Positions 38,474-47,132 of a DNA stretch of 64,000 nucleotides are shown here, one piece after another. Under the pieces are notes generated by a model that did not search any database, had not been told where the DNA came from, and was given only the letters and a program-made list of their open reading frames with translations. The stretch spans positions 62,001 through 126,000 of the forward strand of contig JAHHHY010000001.1 in assembly GCA_019359125.1 (NCBI GenBank). Reading direction: 5' to 3'. Position 1 is the stretch's first letter, and every line of letters begins with the position of its first letter. The translations under genes were made by a program, and so were the position numbers. This DNA is from Pleurocapsa minor GSE-CHR-MK 17-07R (GTDB lineage: Bacteria; Chloroflexota; Anaerolineae; Aggregatilineales; Phototrophicaceae).

Positions 38474-39529
38474 CTAGTACTGCACGCGGATAGGGGTGCC
38501 GTAGTCGGCGAAGCTGTAAAACCATTCCGCTTCCCACGTGGGCAGGTTGACGCAGCCGTGGCTCATCGGCTGCCCGAAGTTTGAGTGCCAGTAGGTGCCG
38601 TGCAGCGCATAGCCGCTGTAGAAATACATCACGTAGGGGACGTCGGGCAGATAGTAATCCGGGCCGCTCATCGTCTGCGCGCTGTACTTGCGCTCGATGG
38701 CGAAGTCGCCGATGACGGTGGGCGTGGCTGGCAGCCCGGTTGACGACAGCACGCTGCGCACCAGCACCCCGTTTTCATAGGCATAGGTCATCTGGTCGCT
38801 CAGGTCGACAATGATCGAGCGGCCGATGGTGACGACAGCGGGCGGGGCGGCTGTCTGGGCGCTGCCTGAATAGATGGCCGATGTCGCGCCGGGGATGATC
38901 AGCTCCATGCCAGCAAATACGGTGTTTGGGTCATAAATGCCATTGGCCTGCGCGATATTCAGCCAGCTAACGCCATACTGCGCGGCAATCGATGCCAGGT
39001 ATTCGCCCGGTCGCACGGTGTGGCGTACGTCAGATGGCAGGGCGGGCGCTGACTGCGCCGGAGCGGGTGCGGCAGCCGATGCAACGGCATTGACCACGAG
39101 CTGCTGGCCGGCATAGAGCAGGTTTGGATTGGCCAGACTGTTCAGCGCGGCCACCTGTTCGGCCGTCATGCCATACAGGCCGGCGATGTAGGTCAGGTTT
39201 TCGCCGCGTCCGACCGTGTGCGTGGTCGTCGCTGCCGAGGACTGTGCGATGGTGACTGCCGCGACTTCCGGGGCGGAGGCGATGGCGGCGGCTGTAGCGC
39301 TGGTCGGAATGATGAGCGTCTGGCCGGCAAAAATCTGCCAGGTGTTGGTGATACCGTTGATCTGCGCCAGGGTGTTGACATCCGTGGCATAATACTGGGC
39401 GATGCGGAACAGGTTCTCGCCGCGCTGTACCACATGCACGCCAGCCGTGTTGTCCTGCGCTGAAATGCCAACAGCCCCAAAGACCAGTAGGGCAATCACA
39501 ATAAAGACACGTAAAGCGAACTTCCGCAT
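38474..39529 (-). CDS. LysM-repeat L,D-transpeptidase (YkuD family)
   Basis: A 351-residue secreted cell-wall enzyme. A signal peptide (FALRVFIVIALLVFGAVGISAQ) comes first. Three LysM peptidoglycan-binding repeats follow at about 31-75, 103-147 and 169-213, each starting H-x-V-x-x-G-E. The YkuD catalytic domain (about 236-350) shows HGTYWHSNFGQPMSHGCVNLP, giving the catalytic His and Cys326 (SHGCxN). Such enzymes form 3-3 cross-links or attach proteins to peptidoglycan. That implies a peptidoglycan wall in this organism. Ends 1 base from the HD gene, tail to tail. Confidence 0.93.
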   Translation of the reverse strand: MRKFALRVFIVIALLVFGAVGISAQDNTAGVHVVQRGENLFRIAQYYATDVNTLAQINGITNTWQIFAGQTLIIPTSATAAAIASAPEVAAVTIAQSSAATTTHTVGRGENLTYIAGLYGMTAEQVAALNSLANPNLLYAGQQLVVNAVASAAAPAPAQSAPALPSDVRHTVRPGEYLASIAAQYGVSWLNIAQANGIYDPNTVFAGMELIIPGATSAIYSGSAQTAAPPAVVTIGRSIIVDLSDQMTYAYENGVLVRSVLSSTGLPATPTVIGDFAIERKYSAQTMSGPDYYLPDVPYVMYFYSGYALHGTYWHSNFGQPMSHGCVNLPTWEAEWFYSFADYGTPIRVQY

Positions 39530-39597
39530 AAGGTTGATCCTGAAGATTGTCCGGGGCGCGCAGGTGTTTCAAAAATCAAATAGTTGTTCCTGCTAAT

Positions 39598-39626
39598 AGA
39601 GTAGGGCAAACCGCCTGATGCGTCAA
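39598..39626 (-). promoter_or_regulatory. promoter of the L,D-transpeptidase gene
   Basis: Read on the minus strand: TTGACG (39626-39621), 17-bp spacer, TACTCT (39603-39598), giving a leader of about 60 bases. Confidence 0.45.
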
Positions 39627-39670
39627 CCAGTTGATCAGCCGACGCGTGTGCCGTGCAGCATGCAAAAAGA

Positions 39671-39699
39671 TTGCCGCGCTTCCCGTTCGCGATTACAAT
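39671..39699 (+). promoter_or_regulatory. promoter of the TolB-like gene
   Basis: TTGCCG (39671-39676), 17-bp spacer, TACAAT (39694-39699), 50 bases before the ATG. Divergent from the transpeptidase promoter. Confidence 0.5.
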
Positions 39700-39749
39700 T
39701 CTATTCCACTGACCTGAAGGCCTGTGCCGGATTCTGATGTGAATAAGCC

Positions 39750-41903
39750 ATGCTGATACGTGCATTTCGCTTAACTGACCGCCTTGGCGTGATCGTTGTC
39801 AAGACATTCGCCCTGGCCATTGACGAGACCCTTGCGGGTATCGGCGTCATTACCGATGCCCTGCTCCGGCCCATTGGACGACTGTTGTGGCGTATCCTGC
39901 GCCCCATCCTGGGGCTGTTTGCGCTGCTGGGCCTGGGAATCGTCAACCTGTTTCGCCGGGCAGTGGGTCAAAGCACGACGTCGGCCTCTGCCGCGATGGC
40001 ACGCCGCGCCGCCCGCGCAGAAATGTCCGAAACGCTGGTTGAGGACCCCCTCAAACGCCAGAATCGCGTGCTCAGCCTGCTGACGGTTCTGCTGCTGGTG
40101 GCGCTGATCGCCGTGGTGCTGTGGGCGACCAATCCCGCCCGTGCGCCGCAGCCGCTGGCCGTGGCCTCTGGCGCGGGTTCGTCCCTGTTCGCACCTGTCT
40201 CCACACAGTCTGGCGGCAGCCCGGGCACGCCCGGCGCGGCTGCGCTGGCCACCCCTGTGCCCACTGCCACCTCGCTGCCGGAAGTGCTGGAAGTGCGCGG
40301 CAGCCTGGCCTATGTGCAGCGCGAAAATGCCCAGACTGATATCTGGGTGGTGCCGGTGGGCAGCCGCACGCCGATTCGCCTGACCAATGACCCGTCTGAC
40401 GAGCGCGATCCGTCCTGGTCGCCGGATGGCCGCAGGCTGGCTTATGCTTCGCGCCAGGATGGCAACTGGGAGATTTATATCTACGATGTCGGGACAGAAG
40501 GCCTGTCGCGCATGACCTATGACCTGTCATTCCAGGCCGGGCCGACCTGGTCGCCGGATGGACAATGGCTGGTTTACGAGAGCTATCAGGGCAACAACCT
40601 TGATGTCTATCTGATGCGCGTGGACGGGTCTGAGCCGCCGATCCGCCTGCCGGGTAATTCCGATGCGCCCGACTTCTCACCGGTCTGGTCGCCGGATGGA
40701 CGCCGCATCGCGTTTGTGTCGTGGCGCGACGGCAATCAGGATATTTACGTGTTTAATCTGGACGACCAGAGCGTGTTCAATGTGACGAATACGCCGAATC
40801 GCCAGGAAGATTATCCGGCGTGGTATCCGGATGCGACCGGCAGTCTGCTGGCGTACAGCGCCGTGGACGAGGGCGCTGAAAAGGTGTTTGTCAAAGCCGT
40901 CGATGATACAGGCTCCGCGCCCCAGGTGCTGGCCTTCGGGCGCACGCCGTCGTGGGCGCCGGACGGCTCCAGCCTGGTGTATACCGTCGATTCCGTCGAT
41001 GGTGACCAGATTATCGCCGCGCCGTTCACCGGCTCTGCTGCGTTTACCAGCGTGCTGTCGGTGCCATCGGGCGCGTCTGATCCGGTATGGACGGGGACGC
41101 CCCTGCCAAGCGCGCTGGTCAATGCGGGTAGTCGGCCGCCAGCCATAGCCTCGGCGCTGTTTGTGGAGCAGGTCAGCGAACGTGGCAGTGACCCCCCGTA
41201 TGCGCTCAACAACATCGGTGTGACGACTGAGAATTCGGTGCTGAGCGACCGCGTGAACGACTCGTTCATCGCGCTGCGCGAATTCACCCTGGAAACCCTG
41301 GGCTGGGACTATCTCGGCCGACTGGATGATGCGTTCTGGGCGCTTGATCGGCTGCCAGAGCCGGGCGTGGAGCGCCGCAACTGGCACATGACCGGCCGCG
41401 CGTTCAGCACGACGCGCCAGTACATCGTCGGATTCCCGCCGCCGCTGGAAGTGGTGCGCGCGGATGAAGGCGTGGCGACGCGCTGGCGTCAGTATGTGCG
41501 CGTGGCCGACGATGCGCAGGATGGCGGGCTGGGCGAGCCGCTGCGCCGTATGCCGTGGGACTTCGTCAGCCGCACCCAGGGTGACCTGGAAGCGTACGAT
41601 CAGGGTGGTCGTCTGAAGACGGTCTTCCCGGAAGGCTATTACGTGGACTTCACGCAGCTTGCAGCGGATTTTGGCTGGGCCGCAGTCGCCGCCGGTTCCG
41701 ACTGGCGCGCGAACAGCAATTCAATCAACTACTGGATGTTTGAGAATCGCGGCGGCCTGGACTGGTACACGGCCATGCGCGAAATCTATGCGGCTGGGCC
41801 GCTGGTGAACTTCGCCCCCACGGCGGTTCCCGGCCAGGCTGACTCCTCGTCCGTTTCATCGGCTGAACAGCTGCTGACGCCCGCACCGGGCGAAGGGGGC
41901 TAG
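39750..41903 (+). CDS. membrane-anchored TolB-like beta-propeller protein with unknown C-terminal domain
   Basis: A 717-residue protein. A helical N-terminus (1-75, amphipathic: ALLRPIGRLLWRILRPILGLFALLGLGIVNL) precedes a clear membrane helix at about 107-127 (VLSLLTVLLLVALIAVVLW). Next come a low-complexity linker and a PD40/TolB propeller (about 190-450) with repeats of the type W-S-P-D-G-R-x-x-A/V-Y (PSWSPDGRRLAYASRQDG, PTWSPDGQWLVYES, PVWSPDGRRIAFVSWRDG). The last 240 residues (SDRVNDSFIALREFTLETLGWDYLG, NWHMTGRAFSTTRQYIVG, YYVDFTQLAADFGW) belong to no family I can name. The M23 peptidase gene follows 4 bases later. Confidence 0.85.
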   Translation: MLIRAFRLTDRLGVIVVKTFALAIDETLAGIGVITDALLRPIGRLLWRILRPILGLFALLGLGIVNLFRRAVGQSTTSASAAMARRAARAEMSETLVEDPLKRQNRVLSLLTVLLLVALIAVVLWATNPARAPQPLAVASGAGSSLFAPVSTQSGGSPGTPGAAALATPVPTATSLPEVLEVRGSLAYVQRENAQTDIWVVPVGSRTPIRLTNDPSDERDPSWSPDGRRLAYASRQDGNWEIYIYDVGTEGLSRMTYDLSFQAGPTWSPDGQWLVYESYQGNNLDVYLMRVDGSEPPIRLPGNSDAPDFSPVWSPDGRRIAFVSWRDGNQDIYVFNLDDQSVFNVTNTPNRQEDYPAWYPDATGSLLAYSAVDEGAEKVFVKAVDDTGSAPQVLAFGRTPSWAPDGSSLVYTVDSVDGDQIIAAPFTGSAAFTSVLSVPSGASDPVWTGTPLPSALVNAGSRPPAIASALFVEQVSERGSDPPYALNNIGVTTENSVLSDRVNDSFIALREFTLETLGWDYLGRLDDAFWALDRLPEPGVERRNWHMTGRAFSTTRQYIVGFPPPLEVVRADEGVATRWRQYVRVADDAQDGGLGEPLRRMPWDFVSRTQGDLEAYDQGGRLKTVFPEGYYVDFTQLAADFGWAAVAAGSDWRANSNSINYWMFENRGGLDWYTAMREIYAAGPLVNFAPTAVPGQADSSSVSSAEQLLTPAPGEGG

Positions 41904-41907
41904 GGCG

Positions 41908-43191
41908 ATGCGACAGGGCGGCGGCGGAATCCCCGCGATTACACTGGTGATCGTGGCGCTGGGCATCTTTGGCTTCTTCGTGTTCCAGAATGCGCAGCCA
42001 GCGACAGATGTGCGCGTCATCATCCCTACGCAGGCTGTGCCAACGGTGGAAGCCAATGCCTGGGTCGCCATCCTCGAGCAGGGCTTCGGCAGTGGCAGCA
42101 CGCCGCTGCCCACGGTCGAGATTCCCAGTGCGCCGTTTGTGCCGCCCACACTGGCGCTTCAGATCGATGTCACGCCGGTCTCGGCGGATAGTCTGTCGCA
42201 GGGCGATGCTGTGGCACAGCAGGCGACTGCCTTGCTGGCTGCCACACCCACGCGCCCGCTGCCGACAGCCGCGCCGCTGGAAACGCAGATTCCCGTCACG
42301 CAGATTTATGTCACCCAGCCGCCCCAGCAGTGGCAGCCGCCGCCGCTGATTCCGCCGTTATCGCGCGACCCGCTGGGCCGTGACCACTACTGGTTCATCC
42401 GCCCGGTTGATTCCAATGCGAATAATCGCGGCCTGTTCTACTATCCGTATGGCTCGGACGGGCCTGAAGGCGAAAACTGGCGCATCCATGCCGGGCTGGA
42501 CATGCCTAATCCGATTGGCGAGACGGTGCGCGCCGCGGCCGATGGGCAGGTCATCTGGGCGGCGGATGGCCTGCGCGTCAGCGGCGGCGCGTTCCAGGAC
42601 ACCTACAGCTACGGCAACGTTGTCGTGATTCAGCATGACTTTGGCTTTGAAGGACGCCCGATTTACACCCTGTACGCGCATCTGGCCCTGGTGAATGTGA
42701 TTGCCGGGCAGCGTGTGCTGGCGCGCGATGTGATTGGCCTGGTGGGCAATACCGGCCGCGTGACCGGCCCGCACGTGCATTTTGAGGTGCGCCTGGGCGA
42801 GCCGGGCGGCACGACTGTGCCTACCTACGCCAATACCTACAATCCCGCGCTGTGGATGGTGCCCTATGTGGGCACGGGTGTGATCGCCGGGCGCGTGACC
42901 GATTCTGCTGGGCGCGTGGTGATGGATGCCCCGGTGACCGTGCGCAGTCGTGCCAGCGGGCAGGTCGTCGATACGACCACGACCTATATCTTTGAGAACA
43001 GCGGCGTCGATGTGAACAGCGACCCGGTGTGGAACGAGAACTTCGTGGTGGCCGATATCCCTGTCGGACGGCATGAAGTGGTGGCCGATATTGGCGGTAC
43101 GCGGGTTTCAGCCATCGTCAACGTGGTCGAAGGCACGACAGCGTTTGTCGAGCTGACCACGGCCGCTACCCCTGAGGCCGACGGGTCCTGA
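41908..43191 (+). CDS. M23-family (LytM) metallopeptidase, membrane-anchored
   Basis: A 427-residue peptidoglycan endopeptidase. One N-terminal helix (AITLVIVALGIFGFFVF) anchors it. A Pro/Gln-rich linker follows. The LytM domain (about 190-320) has the zinc ligands in IHAGLDMP (H, D) and GPHVHFEV (H-x-H), plus YTLYAHLALVNVIAGQRV with a further His. The C-terminal ~110 residues (GVIAGRVTDSAGRVVMDAPVTVRSRASG) are a carboxypeptidase-regulatory-like beta domain. It is 4 bases after the TolB-like gene, so the two are one transcription unit and may form one cell-wall machine. Confidence 0.9.
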   Translation: MRQGGGGIPAITLVIVALGIFGFFVFQNAQPATDVRVIIPTQAVPTVEANAWVAILEQGFGSGSTPLPTVEIPSAPFVPPTLALQIDVTPVSADSLSQGDAVAQQATALLAATPTRPLPTAAPLETQIPVTQIYVTQPPQQWQPPPLIPPLSRDPLGRDHYWFIRPVDSNANNRGLFYYPYGSDGPEGENWRIHAGLDMPNPIGETVRAAADGQVIWAADGLRVSGGAFQDTYSYGNVVVIQHDFGFEGRPIYTLYAHLALVNVIAGQRVLARDVIGLVGNTGRVTGPHVHFEVRLGEPGGTTVPTYANTYNPALWMVPYVGTGVIAGRVTDSAGRVVMDAPVTVRSRASGQVVDTTTTYIFENSGVDVNSDPVWNENFVVADIPVGRHEVVADIGGTRVSAIVNVVEGTTAFVELTTAATPEADGS

Positions 43192-43253
43192 GGGTAAAAC
43201 GGGCATGTTCAGCGGCCTGACGTGGGGAAAGCGCACGGTTTGGCGATAGCGTG

Positions 43254-43280
43254 GGGTAAGGCAATCAGTTACACTTACCC
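43254..43280 (+). repeat. inverted repeat in the leader of the PPC-domain gene
   Basis: GGGTAAG and CTTACCC, 7-bp arms with a 13-base loop, ending 56 bases before the ATG at 43337. No T-tract follows, so it is not a normal terminator; operator or leader hairpin is possible. Confidence 0.35.
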
Positions 43281-43336
43281 TACGAAATGCGCTCGTGAAA
43301 TCGGCGTTTCCACTCAATGTCAGGAGGCAATACTCC

Positions 43337-45457
43337 ATGCAACGCCTGAAAACCTTACTGCTGATCATGATCGTGCTGGCAACAGTCAGCGGCATGACAG
43401 CGGCCCAACAAACGCGAAACCTTCTGGATGGCGTGCCGGTTGAAACCGTGCTCGCGTCGGACAGTGTGAGCCAGGTCTTCACCTATGCCGCGGCAGGTGA
43501 GACCGTTTCGATTTCGGCTACCAACACAAGCGGCGTGCCGCTGGTCGTCACGGTGACGGATGATGCCGGTGAGCCGCTGGCCCAGGCCATCGACAACGAT
43601 ATCGACGGCCTGCTCATCCTCGAAAATCTCGTCCTTCCGGCGCAGGGCACGGTGTACATCACTGTGTTCAAGGCGGGCGGCGTGGCTTCGATTGCTGAGG
43701 TGACATTTACCCTCACCCTGGATGTGGTGCCTGCGGTCGTGGCAACCGCTGCACCAACGGAGGCGCCCACGGCGGCCCCAACGGCTATCGTGGAGGCGAC
43801 GCCCGCGCCGGCTGTGGACACGGCAGGCAGTGCGCCTGTCAGCCAGCAGGTGATTACGGCGACCGGGTTGCAGGTGGTGCTCTCATGGGATACTAGCGAT
43901 GACCTGGACCTGGAAGTGCGCGACCCCATTGGCGGGTCGCTCTACTGGCGCACACCGACGGTGAGCAGCGGCGGCACGCTGAGCCCGAATGTGAATCAGG
44001 GCTGCGTGGCCACGGTCGCGCAGGGCAACGAGACGGCCTCGTGGTCGTCTGGCGGCATCCCCACGGGCAGCTATGAAGTGCTGGTGTATTTCCAGCAGTC
44101 GTGCAACAACAACGCGCCCGTTTCCTTCACCATCACGCCGGTCGTGGATGGTGTGACGCTGGGGCCGATCAATGCGCGTCTGGACAATGGCGGCGTGTAT
44201 GCGCTCGGTTTCACGGTGGACAATGCGGGTGGCGCGACGCTCAATAACAACGGCGGCATCGTGCAGACGAACATCCTGCCTGCGCCGATTGGCGAGATTG
44301 TTGCGTCGGCTGGCACGATTAATGCAGGGGACGTGCTGAATGGCACGATCGTCAATGCTGAACCGTATCGCGCCTATGCGTTCCAGGCCGAAGGCGGCCT
44401 GCTGTACAGTGCGGGCGTCGAAGCGATTTCGGGCAGCCTGGATACATATATCTCGATTGTTGACAGCACCGGTGCGATTGTGCGCGACAACGACGATATT
44501 GGCGTGGGCATCACCGATTCGCAGGTGGGCAATGTGCTGATCCAAAACAGCGGCACGTACTACGTCGTGGTTTCGCGCTATGGCAAGTCATTTGGCGCCA
44601 CCGAAGGTGATTTCGTTGTCTCGCTGGCGGCCACGGACATCAACCTGCCGGACGACTTCAGCGCGAATATCACGCCAGGTTCGCTGCAGATTTTGCTCGT
44701 GTGGAATACCAATGCCGACCTGCAACTGCTGGTGCGCGACCCGGCTGGTGACGCCGTGTTTGACGACGTGACCAGCATCCGCAGCGGTGGCAGCATCGTA
44801 GCTTTTGGTAACCGCAACTGCGCGGTATCTGAAGGTGCTGCATACAGCTACATCTACTGGCCGGTGGATATCGCCCCGCGCCCCGGCTCGTATGAGGCTG
44901 AAGTCTGGTTCCAGAATGAATGCGGCGACACCACGCCGGTCAGCTTCACGCTGCTGGTGCTGTTCAACGGCCAGCCAGTGGCGAACTTCGCTTCCACGCC
45001 GTTTGTGAATGACCGCTTCCTGACCAGCTTCGACATCCTCGCCGATAACACGGCTGTGTCTGGCCCGGGTGGCATCATTCGTGGTGCTGATGACCTGCCG
45101 TGGCGCGACGAAGTGGCGCAGGCCGTGCCGATTGCAGCGGGAGCCCCGGCCACCGGCAGCATCACACCCAGCAACAAGTATGATCTGTATGCGTTTGATG
45201 GCAGTGCTGGCGATGTGGTGAATATCGCGCTGAACAACACGTCGGGCACACTGGACCCGACACTGTATCTGATTGGACCGTCTGGTACGGTGGTGGGAAG
45301 CAATGATGATGCCGTGGCAGGTGAGAACACCAATTCACTTCTCGCTAATCTGACCTTGCCAGAGGATGGACGCTATATTATTATTGCAACGCACTATGGG
45401 GGATTGTACGGCGGAACGATTGGCACGTACCAGCTATCCTACTCGCAGTTGAACTAA
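43337..45457 (+). CDS. secreted protein with duplicated YfaP-like and PPC domains
   Basis: A 706-residue exported protein. The signal peptide is MQRLKTLLLIMIVLATVSGMTAAQ; the ATG follows AGGAGG at good spacing. After an N-terminal PPC-like unit (about 30-130) and an Ala/Pro/Thr linker come two copies of a beta domain with a D-L-x-L-x-V-R-D-P core (LSWDTSDDLDLEVRDPIGGS and LLVWNTNADLQLLVRDPAGD; each later has a C-x(n)-W/Y ... N-x-C pair), alternating with two PPC beta-sandwiches (YAFQAEGGLLYSAGVE and YDLYAFDGSAGDVVNIAL). No catalytic motif. Probably an extracellular binding or adhesion protein. Confidence 0.75.
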   Translation: MQRLKTLLLIMIVLATVSGMTAAQQTRNLLDGVPVETVLASDSVSQVFTYAAAGETVSISATNTSGVPLVVTVTDDAGEPLAQAIDNDIDGLLILENLVLPAQGTVYITVFKAGGVASIAEVTFTLTLDVVPAVVATAAPTEAPTAAPTAIVEATPAPAVDTAGSAPVSQQVITATGLQVVLSWDTSDDLDLEVRDPIGGSLYWRTPTVSSGGTLSPNVNQGCVATVAQGNETASWSSGGIPTGSYEVLVYFQQSCNNNAPVSFTITPVVDGVTLGPINARLDNGGVYALGFTVDNAGGATLNNNGGIVQTNILPAPIGEIVASAGTINAGDVLNGTIVNAEPYRAYAFQAEGGLLYSAGVEAISGSLDTYISIVDSTGAIVRDNDDIGVGITDSQVGNVLIQNSGTYYVVVSRYGKSFGATEGDFVVSLAATDINLPDDFSANITPGSLQILLVWNTNADLQLLVRDPAGDAVFDDVTSIRSGGSIVAFGNRNCAVSEGAAYSYIYWPVDIAPRPGSYEAEVWFQNECGDTTPVSFTLLVLFNGQPVANFASTPFVNDRFLTSFDILADNTAVSGPGGIIRGADDLPWRDEVAQAVPIAAGAPATGSITPSNKYDLYAFDGSAGDVVNIALNNTSGTLDPTLYLIGPSGTVVGSNDDAVAGENTNSLLANLTLPEDGRYIIIATHYGGLYGGTIGTYQLSYSQLN

Positions 45458-45461
45458 CTAC

Positions 45462-45501
45462 CGGGTGGGGGTGGTCTGCCAAAGCAAATCGCCCCCACCC
45501 G
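45462..45501 (+). repeat. GC-rich stem-loop between the PPC gene and the lipoprotein gene
   Basis: Perfect 10-bp arms, CGGGTGGGGG and CCCCCACCCG, around a 20-base loop, starting 5 bases after a stop codon. No T-run follows, so it is not a typical intrinsic terminator; it could be a stability hairpin or an attenuation element. Confidence 0.5.
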
Positions 45502-45527
45502 TCCTCATCAATGTTGCCGTGACGAAA

Positions 45528-46217
45528 GTGAACTCCTTGAAGAAAATAAGTCTTCTGGTGCTGGGGATGCTGGCCGTGCTGTTTGTATCGGCCTGTTCGC
45601 CCCCTCCGCCCCTACGGGATGCCAATCTGTTGCAGGATGACAGCCTGATTACGGATCGTCCGTGTTCGGCCCCCTGCTGGAATGGTATAACACCCGGTGA
45701 AACCGAGTGGAATGACGCCCTCACTATCCTCGAAGATTCTACCCAGCTCGAAAATGTGCAGACTGCCGCGGATGAAGAATCCAGCGCAGTCGCTGCCGAA
45801 TTCCAGGGCGTAGGCGGGATTGCCTGCTGCCAGATGGTCTCGTCTGGTGGCGAGATTGTCGATGCGGTGTTTTTACGCCTCTCGCCCGATCTGACTGTGG
45901 AAGAGCTTCTTGACGCGAAGGGAGAACCTGCGTACGCTATTGCTGATATTTTCACCGAAGACCAGGCGATTGTGAATCTGATTTACCCCGAACTGAACAC
46001 GGTAATCTATGCGTTCGTGGCCGGGGCAGAAGCTGAATTGACTGAGACCAGTGAAATCATCGGCGTGCTGTACGTGAACTCGAGCGACATGCAGGCGATC
46101 ATTGATACCAGTAATTTACATGCGTGGGACGGCTATGCCACGTATGCGACTTATTCCCGTGAAAATGAAGAATTCGAAGTTACGCCCAGCGTAACATTAA
46201 CCCCGACCCCGCAATAG
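45528..46217 (+). CDS. putative lipoprotein, function unknown
   Basis: About 229 residues. The N-terminus KKISLLVLGMLAVLFVSACSPPPP is a lipoprotein signal with lipobox VSAC, so it should be membrane-anchored outside the cell. The mature part is acidic and contains four further Cys, including PCSAPCWNGITPGETEW and GGIACCQMV. CSAPCWNGITPG is a short motif I have seen in unnamed Chloroflexota lipoproteins, but I cannot name a family. The start is uncertain: GTG at 45519 or 45528 or TTG at 45537 all precede the signal, and none has a good ribosome-binding site. Confidence 0.65.
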   Translation: MNSLKKISLLVLGMLAVLFVSACSPPPPLRDANLLQDDSLITDRPCSAPCWNGITPGETEWNDALTILEDSTQLENVQTAADEESSAVAAEFQGVGGIACCQMVSSGGEIVDAVFLRLSPDLTVEELLDAKGEPAYAIADIFTEDQAIVNLIYPELNTVIYAFVAGAEAELTETSEIIGVLYVNSSDMQAIIDTSNLHAWDGYATYATYSRENEEFEVTPSVTLTPTPQ

Positions 46218-46259
46218 GGCGGGTAAAGCCAGGACGCGATAGAGGAGCGCGGTAATACG

Positions 46260-47030
46260 ATGAGTGATGCAACACCAGTAAAGCCTACGAAGGTCAGTGA
46301 GTTGGTTCCTGGCATGGAATTGCAGGGCACCGTCAAACGCATCGAGCTGTACGGCGCGTTTGTCGATGTAGGGGTAGGCAGCGATGGCCTGCTGCACATC
46401 TCCCAGCTGGGAAAATCAAAGGTCAATAACGTTGAAGATGTCGTCAAGGCTGGTGACACGGTCACGGTGTATGTGCTGAAGGTGGAAACCGAAGGCCCGA
46501 AGAGCCGTATCGCCCTGTCGATGGTCAAGCCGGCTGCTGTGTCGTGGGACTCGCTGAAGATCGGTGAGCAGATCAAGGGCACCGTCGCCAAGATTGAAAA
46601 CTTTGGCGCGTTCATCGACATCGGCGCCGAGCGCCTGGCGATGATCCACGTGTCCGAGCTGGCCGCTGGCTTCGTCAAGTCGCCCAACGATGTGGTGCAG
46701 GTGGGCCAGGAAGTGACCGCCCAGATCATTCAGGTGGACCGCAAGAAGAAGCGCATCGACCTGAGCATCAAGGCCCTGACTGCCGCGGAAGAAACCCGCA
46801 GCGTCAAGGAAGCCCGCCAGAGCGTGGCTGACGAGCAGGAAAATGATGTCAGCGTGCCCTCGGCAATGGAACTGGCGTATAACCGCGCCATGGCCGAAAG
46901 CGGCGCTACTGGCAAGGAAGTCTCGCGCAAGCAGAAGGGCGGCGAGCGCCGTGACAAGCGTGATCGCCGTGGCGACCGCGACCGTGACCTCGAAGATCTG
47001 TTCGAGCGCACGATCAAGGGCAACCGCTAG
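46260..47030 (+). CDS. S1 RNA-binding domain protein (two S1 repeats)
   Basis: A 256-residue cytoplasmic protein. Two S1 domains are visible: about 15-90 (GMELQGTVKRIELYGAFVDVGVGSDGLLHISQL) and about 100-175 (GEQIKGTVAKIENFGAFIDIGAERLAMIHVSEL). The last 60 residues are very basic and charged (RKQKGGERRDKRDRRGDRDRD), likely an RNA-binding tail. It is shorter than ribosomal protein S1 and resembles the YugI/CvfD or S1-like general RNA-binding proteins. The ATG follows GAGGAGCGCGG. A bidirectional terminator follows. Confidence 0.85.
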   Translation: MSDATPVKPTKVSELVPGMELQGTVKRIELYGAFVDVGVGSDGLLHISQLGKSKVNNVEDVVKAGDTVTVYVLKVETEGPKSRIALSMVKPAAVSWDSLKIGEQIKGTVAKIENFGAFIDIGAERLAMIHVSELAAGFVKSPNDVVQVGQEVTAQIIQVDRKKKRIDLSIKALTAAEETRSVKEARQSVADEQENDVSVPSAMELAYNRAMAESGATGKEVSRKQKGGERRDKRDRRGDRDRDLEDLFERTIKGNR

Positions 47031-47062
47031 CGCCTGCATCGTCAACTGAACAACAAGACATT

Positions 47063-47098
47063 AAAACGCGAGGCCGGCATTCACCGCCTCGCGTTTTT
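47063..47098. terminator. bidirectional intrinsic terminator
   Basis: An 11-bp stem (AAAACGCGAGG with CCTCGCGTTTT), 13-base loop, T-run on the plus strand and TTTTAA on the minus strand. It separates the convergent S1-domain and VKOR genes. Confidence 0.85.
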
Positions 47099-47132
47099 GG
47101 TTTCGTTTGCCGCCGGGATGGCGTGCCTGTTC

